Assembly (NCBI GenBank): GCA_023231475.1
Contig: JALJEE010002328.1
Coordinates: 62,001 to 126,000, forward strand
Length of the DNA stretch: 64,000 nucleotides
Source: Seison nebaliae
Lineage: Eukaryota; Rotifera; Pararotatoria; Seisonacea; Seisonidae
Reading direction: 5' to 3'
The position numbers and the translations under genes are program-made. Position 1 is the stretch's first letter, and the number at the start of each line of letters is the position of its first letter. A model generated the notes under the pieces. That model was not told the origin of the DNA and did not search any database. It saw only the letters and a program-made list of their open reading frames with translations. Positions 12,087-23,223 of this stretch are shown piece after piece.

Positions 12087-14922
12087 GGTATAATGAAGAA
12101 TATAGATAATATCTTTCTTATGGCCTCTTGAATATTGTTCATCCCTTTCACATTGAGTAGAGAGAGAAAAATTAGGAAATTATTTCATTTGTTGATTATG
12201 TGTAAAATTTCATTCATTTTTTCATTTATTTCTTGACGTCTTGCAATACACATCATCATTTTCAATATGGAATATAAATAAATATCTATATGACACTACA
12301 TAGATATACAAGTAAAAAGGAAGCATGCTATAAACATAGATTCTTTACGTATTGTCTACTCGATTAGTTTTTATAAAAGTCTACCCAATACAATAAGCCA
12401 ATGCAGAGCGACTACATTCTTCTCAAAAGGAATTGAACTAATTCTTTCGACGAAAAATTAATAATGAAATGAATGAATGCATTTCATGAACATTCAGAAA
12501 GTTCATTCAAATTGAAGATGCATTTTCAATTGAACGATTTTAACAGATATTGTCTAATGGTTATTTTCACTAATGGATCGAATAATATTCTCAACTAATT
12601 CTTCATATTAAGCCTAATAATTATTTTCGTTCAACTGTTACATTTCCTGTCTTCACATTTTTTCTTCTTTTACACAATTCATAATTTATTCTTCTCATTA
12701 CAAGTTAATGTTTTTATGTCAATTTCTCTATCATCTTTAACGAGACTTTCTTTACTCAAACTTTATGTGGACATTTATAAGAAAGGCTGACAATGAAGGA
12801 CATAACGCAAAGTTCAAGTCACAAATTTAATAGGTTTTATTGAATGATCTATGTCATATATTTATAATTATATTCCTCATTCATTCCTCTTCATCTTATC
12901 GATAATTGAGTTCCTTTCTTATTTTCTTGAAGTAACAAATGAAACAAATTTTCTTCTTTTGTTCGTATACATTTCTCCTTCCAACAAACAACTATCGATT
13001 CATTATTATAGACTTTATATTTTAAGAGTCGATATTATAATATCGAATCCGTATCTACGTATTCGATATATGTATATTATTCGATGCCATAACATTTGGA
13101 AAGGAGAGACAGACCTTCTTCAAATAACTACTTCAATCCCCAAGCAATACTTTGAAGGATCTCTGTTTATTATGAAAATGGACAAGTCATGTCTCGTACT
13201 ATTATCATCTTCTTGTTTATCATCATTGAGATAAGTCGAGGAAAAGGGGAAGGGTACTAAAATTCTCCTTCGAATTAATAAATATGATTTCAAAGAAAAC
13301 CTTTAAGCGAAAACGATTTTGTGATATACTCAAATTTAAAGTGGTATCTTATGCCTAATTTGAAGACAATTTGAATAAGGAAATTTTGAAGTGGAAATAA
13401 TTTTAGAAGAAAAGAAAAATAACATTTTGAAGATGGTTAAACTGATCAGAAAAAATGATATATTTTATTAACTGAAAATCTTACGGAATACTAAAAGAAA
13501 ATTGATTATGAAATGTTTATAATTATTGTAATTGTTTTTCGCTAGGAACAGACTGAGAAAATATTATCTGTTTTGTTAAACAACAAATAAACATTTTCCA
13601 AGGTTCCACAAGTAAAAGTATATTTCCTTAACAATTCCACACACAATTTGTACTTTTCCACATATTTCCATCTACTTTATTCAATCATTACATAAAAGAT
13701 TATTTTTCATTCGAGTATATGTGATTTGTGAAAAAAGTGAAAATTCAACAAAGGTTTAAAGTCTAAACTTATATAATGTTGAACTGATTATATGTACAGA
13801 AATTGAAAAGAAGACAAATTTGAGCTAGGCCATTTTGGTGCTCGAGCTCAGTTCATGAAATAAAATTACCTCGAATTTCTTTTTGCTCGAATACCAACTG
13901 CATACATGAATAAGTTGTTCGAAATGCGAGAAACCATATAGAGATTAAGTGGAAATTAAGTCATCATTTAAAAATTTGAATTTCTAATTTCAATTTTTCT
14001 GTTAAACAGATGGCAAGGCTATGATAAACTTGAAAAGTGATATAATAATAATAATTTATTCCATTTATATCGCACAATAGGCATAGAAGAGGAATTATTC
14101 ATCACAATACTTACCTTCGTCCTTTTAGATTTTCCTAAGAGGTATACTATTTGCTTTACCTAACACTAGAGAGCCATATCTGACATTTCGTGCAAAAATA
14201 ATTTTTGTCCTAAAATTTTGAATATTTCTTTGACGACGGTTTATAGGGTCTAAACTTTAAACTAAAAGGATAGAATTTGAGAATTGACCTGAAGACATTT
14301 GAGTATTCGTCCTTCATATACTCCCAGACGAATTTACATTCTGTTCTTATGTATGAATTAATAAAATGTCGATCCGTCATTGTTCACTTGTTGGAACTTC
14401 TAGTTGTAATCAGTAAATTATTAAATAAAGGTTTTATGGTTTTCAGAAGTTTCGACTTCATCATTCTATTTTTTTCTTTTGAATTTTTAGCTTGGTCAAT
14501 TAATCATAAGAACGGTTAAAAGTAAAGTTCTTTCTATACAATTCTCATAATTGTCTGAAGGATAAATAATATGACATTACATATCCATCTTCTATTTCGG
14601 TCAAGTGGAATAATAATAACATGTTATTAATTATTAATGATAAATGTCAAACTCTTGTATATTTAATAGTAGCTGTGTCTCTATTAGAAGATTAATATGT
14701 AGACGTACTTTTGGATCATTACAAAAAAACCAATGTAAAATGTCAGTTGTCCCTTATTAAAGATTTTTGTGGAAAAATCGCGTAATGATTAGATGGACAA
14801 GATGGTCTATGTTGAAAGTTAACAAAACATTTCATATTCACAAATTTGTCAAACATTTGAAGTAATCAATTTTTGGAAAGGAAGCTTTGTCTGAATTTAA
14901 TTGTTAGATAATTGAAAGAAGA

Positions 14923-15080
14923 ATGAATGGTAGTCGATCAGTTAAAGTTGTAGCATCTTGTATGAAGAGGACGATTGTCAACTTCCAAAAGAATTTATCT
15001 ACTATCTCCAATCGGACAAATAATGTAATACAAGATAATGAATTAGATTTATTTCGGAAATTCTCAACTACAATTTTGAA
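14923..15080 (+). CDS. Possible small exon (MNGSRSVKVVASCMKRTIVN...)
   Basis: A short frame with mixed, non-repetitive composition, beginning at an ATG and reaching a potential donor (TTGAATG|GTTCGT, phase 1). The donor phase matches an acceptor-like site inside the carbonic anhydrase first exon (CACCAAAAG|CA at about 15678), so it might be an alternative 5' exon replacing the first codons of that gene. There is no family support, and it could equally be noise. Confidence 0.2.
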
Positions 15081-15659
15081 TGGTTCGTATCATTATTATC
15101 TCTATTTATCCTCCTCCCATACAAATAATTTTTTCCTCTTTTCTGTACAATAAATATTTTACATACTATTATGCAATTCTTCTTTAATAAATAAATATTT
15201 ATCAACGACCTTATCGAAACTAAAATTTACAATTTTCCTCCTACATAACAATAAATAGACTAACAAAATAAAAGGAAGACGTATAAGTAGAAGTGTATGA
15301 AGTGAAAGAGTAGCGATATAAGATGAGAAAATAATAAAATTAGAATAATTGAAATTATTGAAATGGAAGAGAGATATCCCTAAATTAATTTCATTAATAT
15401 GATCGACAATATTGAATACGTTATGAAATATGTTCCATGGAGAAATTGTGAGCGAAGAGAATTTTGTCGTTTATATGAAGTGGTTGAGGGAAAGAAAATT
15501 AATTTCATTCATTAATTTTTGTCGTCTTTTTTTTTCGTTTAGAATTTATTTTATAGTTTCATATTATATCATTTCACTTTCATCTATTTCCTCATTGTAA
15601 TTTTCTCCTTTTTTTATCCCACCAAATTTCCATTCTAACAACCGTTTTTCTCTCCTGTT

Positions 15660-16537
15660 ATGTCCGCACCAAAAGCAAAAACAATTGGGAAGATTGCTGA
15701 TGCCAGATATGCTTATTGGGGTGAACCGAAAACTAATGGTAATAAAGAAAAAGAATTTGGGAAGGCTCAATCGCCAATCGATATTCCTTTAACGGATTTG
15801 ATCGCAATTGAGGGAACATCAACGAATGCCATTCATTTGGAATGGTCAAAATCGCCATTCACTTCATTCAAGAATACTGGACATGGAATTCAAGTAGATG
15901 TTAACCCCGATAATCCTTCATGTTTTTCTTTTTTTATTATCATTATAATATTATTGGATTGACAGATGTTTTTGGTGGTCCGCTCAGTCATAAATATGAA
16001 TTAGTTCAATTTCATGCTCATTGGTCCAAAAATAAAGATGGATGTGAACATACTGTAAACGGTAAACGATATCCAGTTGAATTCCATTTCGTTTATTACA
16101 ATAAACAACTATATCGCTCGTTTATGGAAGCGGTGATGGGATCAACTCATCATGATGGTCTCTGTGTCATTGGAGTTTTCGGCGAATTACATGATGAGAA
16201 GAATTGTAGTTCAGCTGAAAAGGAAACTTTTCGAACATGGGCAAAAATTGGTGAAAAGAATACACCAGAAGCAAAGAATTCATATATAGCGAATGAAGCT
16301 GAATTGAAAGCAATCAAGTTTCCTGAACTTCTCACAAAAAATGCCACAAATTATTATTCATATGACGGCGGTCTAACCACTCCACCATTCAGTGAATGTG
16401 TTCGCTGGATTGTATTGAAAGAACCATTCAAAATTCCCATGGATGTTCAGAGTCAATTAATTAAAATAATCGAAAGTAATTTCCGTCCGGTACAGGAACG
16501 ATTCGATCGACCAATATTCTTATTTGAGTCCAAGTAA
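15660..16537 (+). CDS. Alpha-carbonic anhydrase
   Basis: Exons 15660-15921 and 15966-16537 with a 44-bp intron (phase 1), 277 aa. It catalyses CO2 hydration to bicarbonate. The zinc ligands are visible: LVQFHAHW (His94 and His96 of human CA2) and VEFHFVYY (His119, with the adjacent conserved Glu). The proton-shuttle His sits in NTGHGIQV, the substrate pocket motif is GLTTPPFSECV, and the N-terminal QSPIDI is present. There is no signal peptide and no membrane anchor, so it is cytosolic, as in CA1/2/3/7. The splice at NPS|YVFGGPL restores the family alignment exactly. The start is the first in-frame ATG after a pyrimidine tract, giving the family's usual length. All catalytic residues look intact. 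Confidence 0.93.
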
Positions 16538-17193
16538 ATTTCTCTGGTAGAAACATAGTGACACTATTTTTTCATTTATTTCTTCACTAGAATTCTTTAT
16601 TTATTATTTGCTGTAATTCATCTTTTAGTTTTTTTCAATATTTTCTTTTTAATTTTCATTGAAAATTTTGACATCATATCGGAATTTTTTGTAGTTAAAT
16701 GAAAATTAAACAAATCGAAAAGTTTGTTATTATTTTAATAGAAAAAAATTCATTCAAAAAAATGGGGAGACAAACAAATGGATGGAATGAAATTTAGAGG
16801 AATTTTTAATTATATTTCTGTTCTTAAAATTTTATTTGATTATATAAAAATAAGTTTTTTTTAAAGAAAAAATAGAACCACAAAATTCACACATTTGGAA
16901 ATAAGTTGAATATTCAAAAGAAAAATGGAGAATTCTCCACTTTGGAAAGTGTAGCAATTGCATTTTGTTACAATCATTCACAAAATTTTCAAGAAGAGAT
17001 ATGTAAAAAGAAAGCGATATTTTTGTACCGTAAATTTTATAAAAGAATATTTCAAAAATTCTAGAAAGTTATATTCTAAATATTTAGATTCGATGACGAA
17101 TGAGAGGGAAGAGGAAGAAATATAAAAGTTTGCCATTATTATTATAAAACGATTGTATTTGTTGTCTTTGTTGTTATTCCAGTGACGTATTCT
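16538..17193. other. Spacer between convergent genes
   Basis: AT-rich 3' flank of the carbonic anhydrase gene and of the minus-strand ORF that follows. Nothing recognisable is seen. Confidence 0.5.
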
Positions 17194-17718
17194 TCACAAA
17201 ATTTTCAAATGAGCCAATTGTACTGCATATTTGACTTGACGATAATTCTGAACAGGACGTGGAATGAAGAAACTGACAAGTGAAAAAGCTGATGTCGATT
17301 TTTTGTATGTCTCATGAAGTGGTAACACATTTTTTTGGCATTTCAAACCAAACCCAATTAATGGAAGTGACGACCAATATTTGTCACATAATTTCATAAA
17401 ATTAGAAAGACGTTTCGTTAGAAGTAGATGTGAAATACGTAGGAATGTTCTGCGTTGATGCATTACGTTGCAACCTTCATCAATATAATTCCTTGATGTA
17501 TAAGACGATGCAATCACGTCCAAATGGCGCGACATTGAATTGGGAGAAATCCTGGGAATTGTTCGATGATAATTATTTGTTGACATATAATTGTACATCA
17601 TATAATCAGTCGTGTTGTCATATTTTAGAGGATAATGACCTAATGGTTTGATAACATAATTCGAATAATGATGCCGATGACCTATGAGAGGACGTTGATA
17701 TTGACGATTTCCATGCAT
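17194..17718 (-). CDS. Orphan ORF, about 174 aa
   Basis: The frame starts at the ATG at 17718 (MHGNRQYQRP) and runs to TGA. It may be a terminal exon, because the open frame continues 5' to an acceptor-like TTCACTTTAG at about 17767. The N-terminal half is rich in His, Tyr, Asn and Arg. The C-terminal half is more protein-like (FLRISHLLLTKRLSNFMKL, then YWSSLPLIGFGLKCQ and SLVSFFIPRPVQNYRQVKY). No family is recognised. Conservation is unknown, so it could be spurious. Confidence 0.35.
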   Translation of the reverse strand: MHGNRQYQRPLIGHRHHYSNYVIKPLGHYPLKYDNTTDYMMYNYMSTNNYHRTIPRISPNSMSRHLDVIASSYTSRNYIDEGCNVMHQRRTFLRISHLLLTKRLSNFMKLCDKYWSSLPLIGFGLKCQKNVLPLHETYKKSTSAFSLVSFFIPRPVQNYRQVKYAVQLAHLKIL

Positions 17719-19500
17719 CAATTCACTCGTTGAAATAAAACGGCAGGGACATAATTTGTTATTACTAAAGTGAATTAAGAAATTCAAATGATTTCCATAA
17801 GAATTATCAGATTTCTTTTAAAGAATTTTACTTATATTTTAAGAAAAATAACTTCCAATGTTGTGACAATCGGATGAAAAGGTCAACTTGAAACGAATTC
17901 CTTAAATTGTGTTCATTCCTCAATGTCGATACATTAAATAATAAGAGAACTCGGTCTTGGTGGTCATCGGAAAAATCTGTTTTTTTTTTGAAAGTAAGAA
18001 TAATGCAATAAAATTATATAATTATTATAAATGTAACAAAATTGAATTTAAACCAATAAAATCTTCGTATCCAACAATTTTAGCTTGAACTACATTACCG
18101 AAAGAACGCAAAGACGAATAAGCTGCAGTTGATACATTACCAATTGAGAATAAAAATATTGTAATGGATAGTAATGTCAAGGGGACTGCAGTCCTTGTTA
18201 TCATCTCGCCGAGTTCAATGTGGAATCAATAACAGATATAACGAATGCTAAAAATGTAACACTGATCTGTTTCAATTAATTATATTCCAATTAAATCTCA
18301 TTAATTGACATTAGAAATGGGAGATTTTAAATTCAAATTCACATGTAAAATTTTGTAGTTCTACTCAAAACAAAAGTGAGAATTAATGAAGTGACATGTC
18401 AAACAATTTTGTTTCGTCGAAAACAATTCATCTCGAAACAAACAAGAACATTATCTTCAGACCATGTCCCCCGCTTGTCATTAACGTCTCATTTGACGAT
18501 CCCTAATTAGAATAGTAATAAAAACGGTTGGATAGTATTGTAGCTCACTTTATTTTTCATACCAAAAAGGGCGTTATATTCTTAACTGGATAAATGAATG
18601 AAATTCTTTAAATAACTAAACAATCGCTTCATCTTCTCATTCAGTTTCTTCAACTGTCCTTTCTTTTTGAAATTCGTTTAGTATTATTTCAACGTCAAAT
18701 AAAATTTTGAAATGTTCATGAAGTTTCCTCAAACAGTTTCTTCATAAAAAGAAAGTACGAGAAACTCCAAACAATGAAAAATTAACTGTTCAATCTTAAA
18801 AGTTGTTTTGATTCTTCTTTAGAAAGTTAATTTCGAAACTGGTTTTTTCTGACTTGGAGTTACAGTAATGTTAAGGATGTTTGTTGTTCTTTGTTAGAAT
18901 GGTATTACATTTTCTTAATATTTTGTTAAACATTTTATTTTTAAATCATGACAAATTCTGAAAAACTAAAACAACTGTTGTTTGACTGTGAAATTGAAAT
19001 AAATAAGGGGAACAGAAGAAAGTGGGAGATGATGTCAAGTATGATATGGAGATAGAGTCGACAAATAGTTAGATTGTGAAAATTGTTTGAACTCCAGATT
19101 AAGCATGCACTTGATTATTCTTTAGATGAAAAGAAGATGTGGAAATAATAACATATTAATAGTCACGTTCGTCTTTCAGAATCAATGAGCTTGATGACAC
19201 ATCTGGTTTGGAAGACCGTTACATCTGTTGGTAACGGAACTTATTAGTTACAATAAAAACTAATAATGAATTGATCATCAGTTAGCATGTTGTCATTATT
19301 ATTTCATTATAAGAGATAATATAAAAAGAACGGAAGAAATTCAAATATTAATTTTATAGTCTCTTGTTGATTTGATCATACTCTTATTCTTCGAGTCGAT
19401 TATTTTTAATTATGAAACATTCAATGAGAATTGATTTTATTTTTGTTTATATTGTTCAAACCTCAAATTCGGATAAATGGAAGATCTCGATCCATACGTA

Positions 19501-19637
19501 ATCGATAGAACTAGTACCCTGTATAAGATCAAAATTTGTGTCGATTTTTTAATCGATTTTTGTCTGAAAGTCGTTGGCCATATATAATGTGTCATAATAT
19601 CACAAATTTGATCTCACAGGGTGCCATGTCCATCGAT
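19501..19637 (+). ncRNA. mir-10: mir-10-like microRNA precursor, 5' of Dfd
   Basis: The arm 19516-19540 begins ACCCTGTATAAGATCAAAAT and the arm 19601-19622 is CACAAATTTGATCTCACAGG plus GT. Reverse-complemented, the second reads ACCCTGTGAGATCAAATTTG, pairing almost throughout. The 5' arm carries the miR-10 seed (CCCUGUA, nucleotides 2-8) and the family's terminal AATTTGTG. Between them it has three extra bases (TAA) and AA in place of CG compared with the usual ACCCUGUAGAUCCGAAUUUG. A weaker lower stem (ATCGAT at 19501 and 19632) extends the hairpin. The terminal loop is long, about 60 nt, with a small internal hairpin. mir-10 lies 5' of Hox4/Dfd on the same strand across Bilateria, exactly the arrangement here (3.7 kb upstream). 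Expression and processing are not shown. Confidence 0.72.
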
Positions 19638-19896
19638 GAACAGCGAAAAAGAAATAGCAAAATTAAATGAAACTCATTTTCACGTGGTATTGTGCACATT
19701 TGGAGAGAATATCTTCCAGTAGAAAAAAGTCATTAATTACAACTCAACTGACAACGAATAACAACAAAAGAGTCATGATGAATAAAGAAATTCGGATATC
19801 AATATTCATTAATCATTTCATTGTTCCAAATTGCTACATCACTTACTCTTCCCTACTACTGGAAGTGTTAGTTGACTCTCTCATTCACTGAACAGC

Positions 19897-19940
19897 CACA
19901 CACACACACACAAACACACAAACACACACACACACACACA
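19897..19940. repeat. (CA)n microsatellite
   Basis: CA dinucleotide run with two AA interruptions, upstream of Dfd. Simple repeat with no other signal. Confidence 0.9.
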
Positions 19941-20662
19941 ATCTAACGCAGATAGACGTTCCTCCTGACGTAGAAATCTTTCGATTTCCAGTAAAAAAAT
20001 CTATTACCATTCTTAACCATTCGATTCACTAACTCGAACAAAAAATAAATATTTATCTCATTCATTCCCATTAATATCAAATATTTTTCTCACTCTTTTT
20101 TTTATGAATCCTATTGTTCTTCATAAAACAATCACCCACATCGAATTTTCCGTCGTCTTTAAAGTGTTTGGAGTGCGTGAATGCGGTTCCCGAGGAAATG
20201 ATCATGAACGGTAAGCACATACCAAACTTCCAGACATTTCACTCGAAAATTCTTTTTCATTGACATCGCCGATGCTGAAAAGACAAATTACTTATTGATG
20301 ACATCGACCTATCGACGTTTACAGGAACTTTGTCGGAAGATTTTCTTTTGTCTTCTGTCGCAGTTCTACTATTTTCAACGTTCTATCCTAAACAATAACT
20401 ACACATTTCTCTTGTACTACTTTCTTTAAAAAAACTTTCGCTCAATTGTCCCAGTTGGATAGTTAATTTTTATACTCATTATAAAGTTTACTACTGTGCC
20501 ACGACGATAGTAGTAGTGTCAGGTTGCCGGTGGTACGATAAGTGAAACTGTCTAAGATTTAAAGTCTTCCGTTACACACTTAACACATTTCAAGAAGTAG
20601 TCGGCAATTAGTTGGTGTTTTTTGTTTTATTCATAAAAATAAAACACCGAAAGACAGATGAT

Positions 20663-20695
20663 CAATATCATAACAACAACATTGTTATGATATTG
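20663..20695. repeat. Perfect 14-bp inverted repeat with 5-nt loop
   Basis: CAATATCATAACAA (20663-20676) is exactly reverse-complemented at 20682-20695. It could be a short RNA hairpin or a palindromic binding site in Dfd upstream DNA. The stem is too short for a microRNA precursor. Confidence 0.5.
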
Positions 20696-20785
20696 GGATG
20701 GGGTTCGGGAGGGATGTTGTGGATGTTCCTTTGACGTTTCATTCGTTCTCACATTCTTTTTTGATACCGGAGATACACTACTCTC

Positions 20786-20813
20786 AATTCAACATCATGT
20801 ATCATGTTGAATT
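20786..20813. repeat. 10-bp inverted repeat AATTCAACAT / ATGTTGAATT
   Basis: Perfect 10-bp arms separated by 8 bases (CATGTATC), 90 bp after the previous inverted repeat. Function unknown. Confidence 0.4.
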
Positions 20814-23223
20814 TTAGGTAAATAGATAGTTAGTTTTGGAGATAGGAACATAGATTTGATGACGAATAAATGAGAGGAAAATTCGATTTCATTCGTCTGT
20901 TTATTTAATTGTATAATAGAATGTCAGTTGTATTTGAATGCTGAAAAGAATATGTTATCTTTTAACGTAGAAGAAGAGGAGAAATAATAAGACCAAATAG
21001 TCGCCCAATCCTCTCTCTGGACCCCACCATCAAACCAAAACCGTTTGGTCGCGTGCACCAACTCATTATGTTATTTGTACTTCAACTTCCTATTGTATCG
21101 AATTAGAATAACGTTCTTTGCATATTTATTAACACATAAAAGTAAATAGAAAATGGAAATACCAAATTATTCATCGATTTTCTACTCTTCATCGCTTCAT
21201 AGTGAATGATTTATTTTTTTATATCTCAATTTCTATTTTTATCGATTTCTCATTAATGACGTCAGAAAAATATTGTTGTTTAAATGCCAAGTCGTATTAA
21301 TCTCAATTCAGATCGATTGCTCATCCGATATTCACAATCTACTGTTTCTCAAAGATACTAATCATTTTAATGATCATTTCGAATTGGTTAAAACTTGTTA
21401 AAAGATTATTTTTATGATCACGAAGATATTATGATCTTTCGACTTTTTTTTCTCCATAATTTCTTTTCGTTTTCTTAGAATAACAATTTATGGATTTGAA
21501 TTTCTATTAACAATAGTATGAAAACAAAAAATTCTACCTAATAATTACAACTGTTTTAATATGTGTTTGTATGATATGTCTTTATATCTTTCATTAATAA
21601 GTCATCAGTTTAATTGATGTTCCGAAAGCCGTTCCGTAACTTTTTAGACAGTTAATCATCAAATGATCTGTGAAATATAATTTTATTGAAATTGATGCGA
21701 ATTATATCCCACATAGTCCCTATTATTGATAAGTTATAATAGAATGTTCTTCTTCGTTGAATTATATGTAAAAATAATTTCGTTCATTTGAAACTAATTG
21801 TTTCAATTTAATGAGAACGAAAAAAAACGAATATTTTCCAAGAACCTTGGTTTGTTTCGATAAAAAGACGATTTAGAGTACTGCATTATGTAGATTTGGT
21901 AAAATTCACCAAAAATTCAATGGAGACGAGTAAATTGAATTGCCCGTTATTATAAGCTGAACTGTCCGATGTGGACTTCTCTTCCTTTCGAATGATGAAA
22001 ATGAAATACTTCGTCAACCCTGATAGGTTGGCGATGTTTGCATAAAATAATTGTGAAAAGTTTCGTATATTTGTGTTGAAAAAATAATATAAATAATTGA
22101 GATATTAAGAAAATTTATTAAATTATTTTACACATTACTTTTTTTTCTCATTATTTTCTTGTATAAGTTTCTTATTTTCCTTACGTAGTTCGTTTACAAA
22201 CGATATCTGTTGAGTTGTCGGTTACCTTGTCTAATGGGAGTTGGACCAATGAAATTCCCGAAAATAATTTCTCATTTTCATCGACATATCCCCACGCTCT
22301 GTATGATGCGGAGAAAGAATTTGAGTTGATCCCGCCTGTTTTCTTCTTTGGGAAATCTCTCACCCATTCAATTGTTAAATATCAAATTTCTTCGTTTCAT
22401 TTCAATTCTCACTCTAACATACAGAGATAATACTAACAATAAAAAATAATAAAATGTATCAGTAAAAAACGAAAAGTATCGAGATGTTTCCGCTACTTGT
22501 CTTTTGCGAGTTTATTTATTTTGTTCGTTCTTGTCTTTCCTTCTCTCTTCGTTCCGAAAGATGGAATAATAAATAAATTGAATAATTTTATATAACACTC
22601 TACAAAATGATGTTGTAGTTAAATGTTAACTTTCTTATTTTTTACTCCATTCCAAAGCATTTGAGGATAGTAACCTTTCATTTATCGACCTAACCTAAAA
22701 CTTGAGCAACAGATTAATTTCGTGCAAAATTTTCCAGTTATTGATTTGGATTCAAGTTGAATTATTCAACAAATTTTTAATAAATTTATGAAGGAATCTA
22801 GTGTGATATTTTAGTTGAGTTGGTGAACTGATGAATAATGGAAAAATAATGACAATAAAGTTTATGTAACAGCTTGTTGTTATTGGGATGAAGTAGATAT
22901 TTGTAAGATTGAACCGTCTCTTTTGTCTCAGCGCTTTACTCTCTCTCCCATCAACATTTGCTATTTCTCTCCAAACCAAATTGTGCTCATGAAACGACGA
23001 GGAGAGGAAAGGAAGAACCATCTGGGAAGAAAGAATACCTTTCGTTTTTTTATGTTCTACTGTTCGATTTTCTTCCATTCCCTAAACATAATAGAAAAAT
23101 CCGTCTTCTGTTCGAAGAAAATAGAAAAGGAAGAAGAGAATTTGAGAAAATTAAAAGAAATTGAAAATTTTTTGGATCTGTTTTTAATTTCTCACATTGT
23201 TTATCCATTAATTCCAATGCGCA

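Larger units (their letters stand above)
11574..15659. other. Non-coding region with GA repeat; may hold the first exon of the Gln-rich gene
   Basis: A long AT-rich stretch between the divergent Gln-rich gene (-) and the carbonic anhydrase gene (+). It should contain both promoters and the unfound 5' exon of the Gln-rich gene. A GA microsatellite lies at 12043-12086. Open frames near 12851-13234 and 14277-14519 look like chance. The frame at 14923-15080 is more coding-like and is listed separately. Confidence 0.45.
17719..23223. promoter_or_regulatory. 5.5-kb non-coding region upstream of Dfd
   Basis: No convincing coding frame. It holds the mir-10-like hairpin (19501-19637), a CA microsatellite (19897-19940) and two short inverted repeats (20663-20695 and 20786-20813). 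As the only large gap 5' of a Hox gene it is the likely site of Dfd cis-regulatory DNA, which is inference from position. Confidence 0.5.

Noticed and set aside
12851-13234. 127-codon plus-strand frame (MSYIYNYIPHSF...)
   Set aside because: AT-driven Ile/Tyr/Phe/Leu composition, no splice context, no domain; likely chance.
22181-23164. Overlapping short frames on both strands just upstream of Dfd
   Set aside because: No Hox4 N-terminal motif, no good splice donor into the Dfd exon, low-complexity composition.
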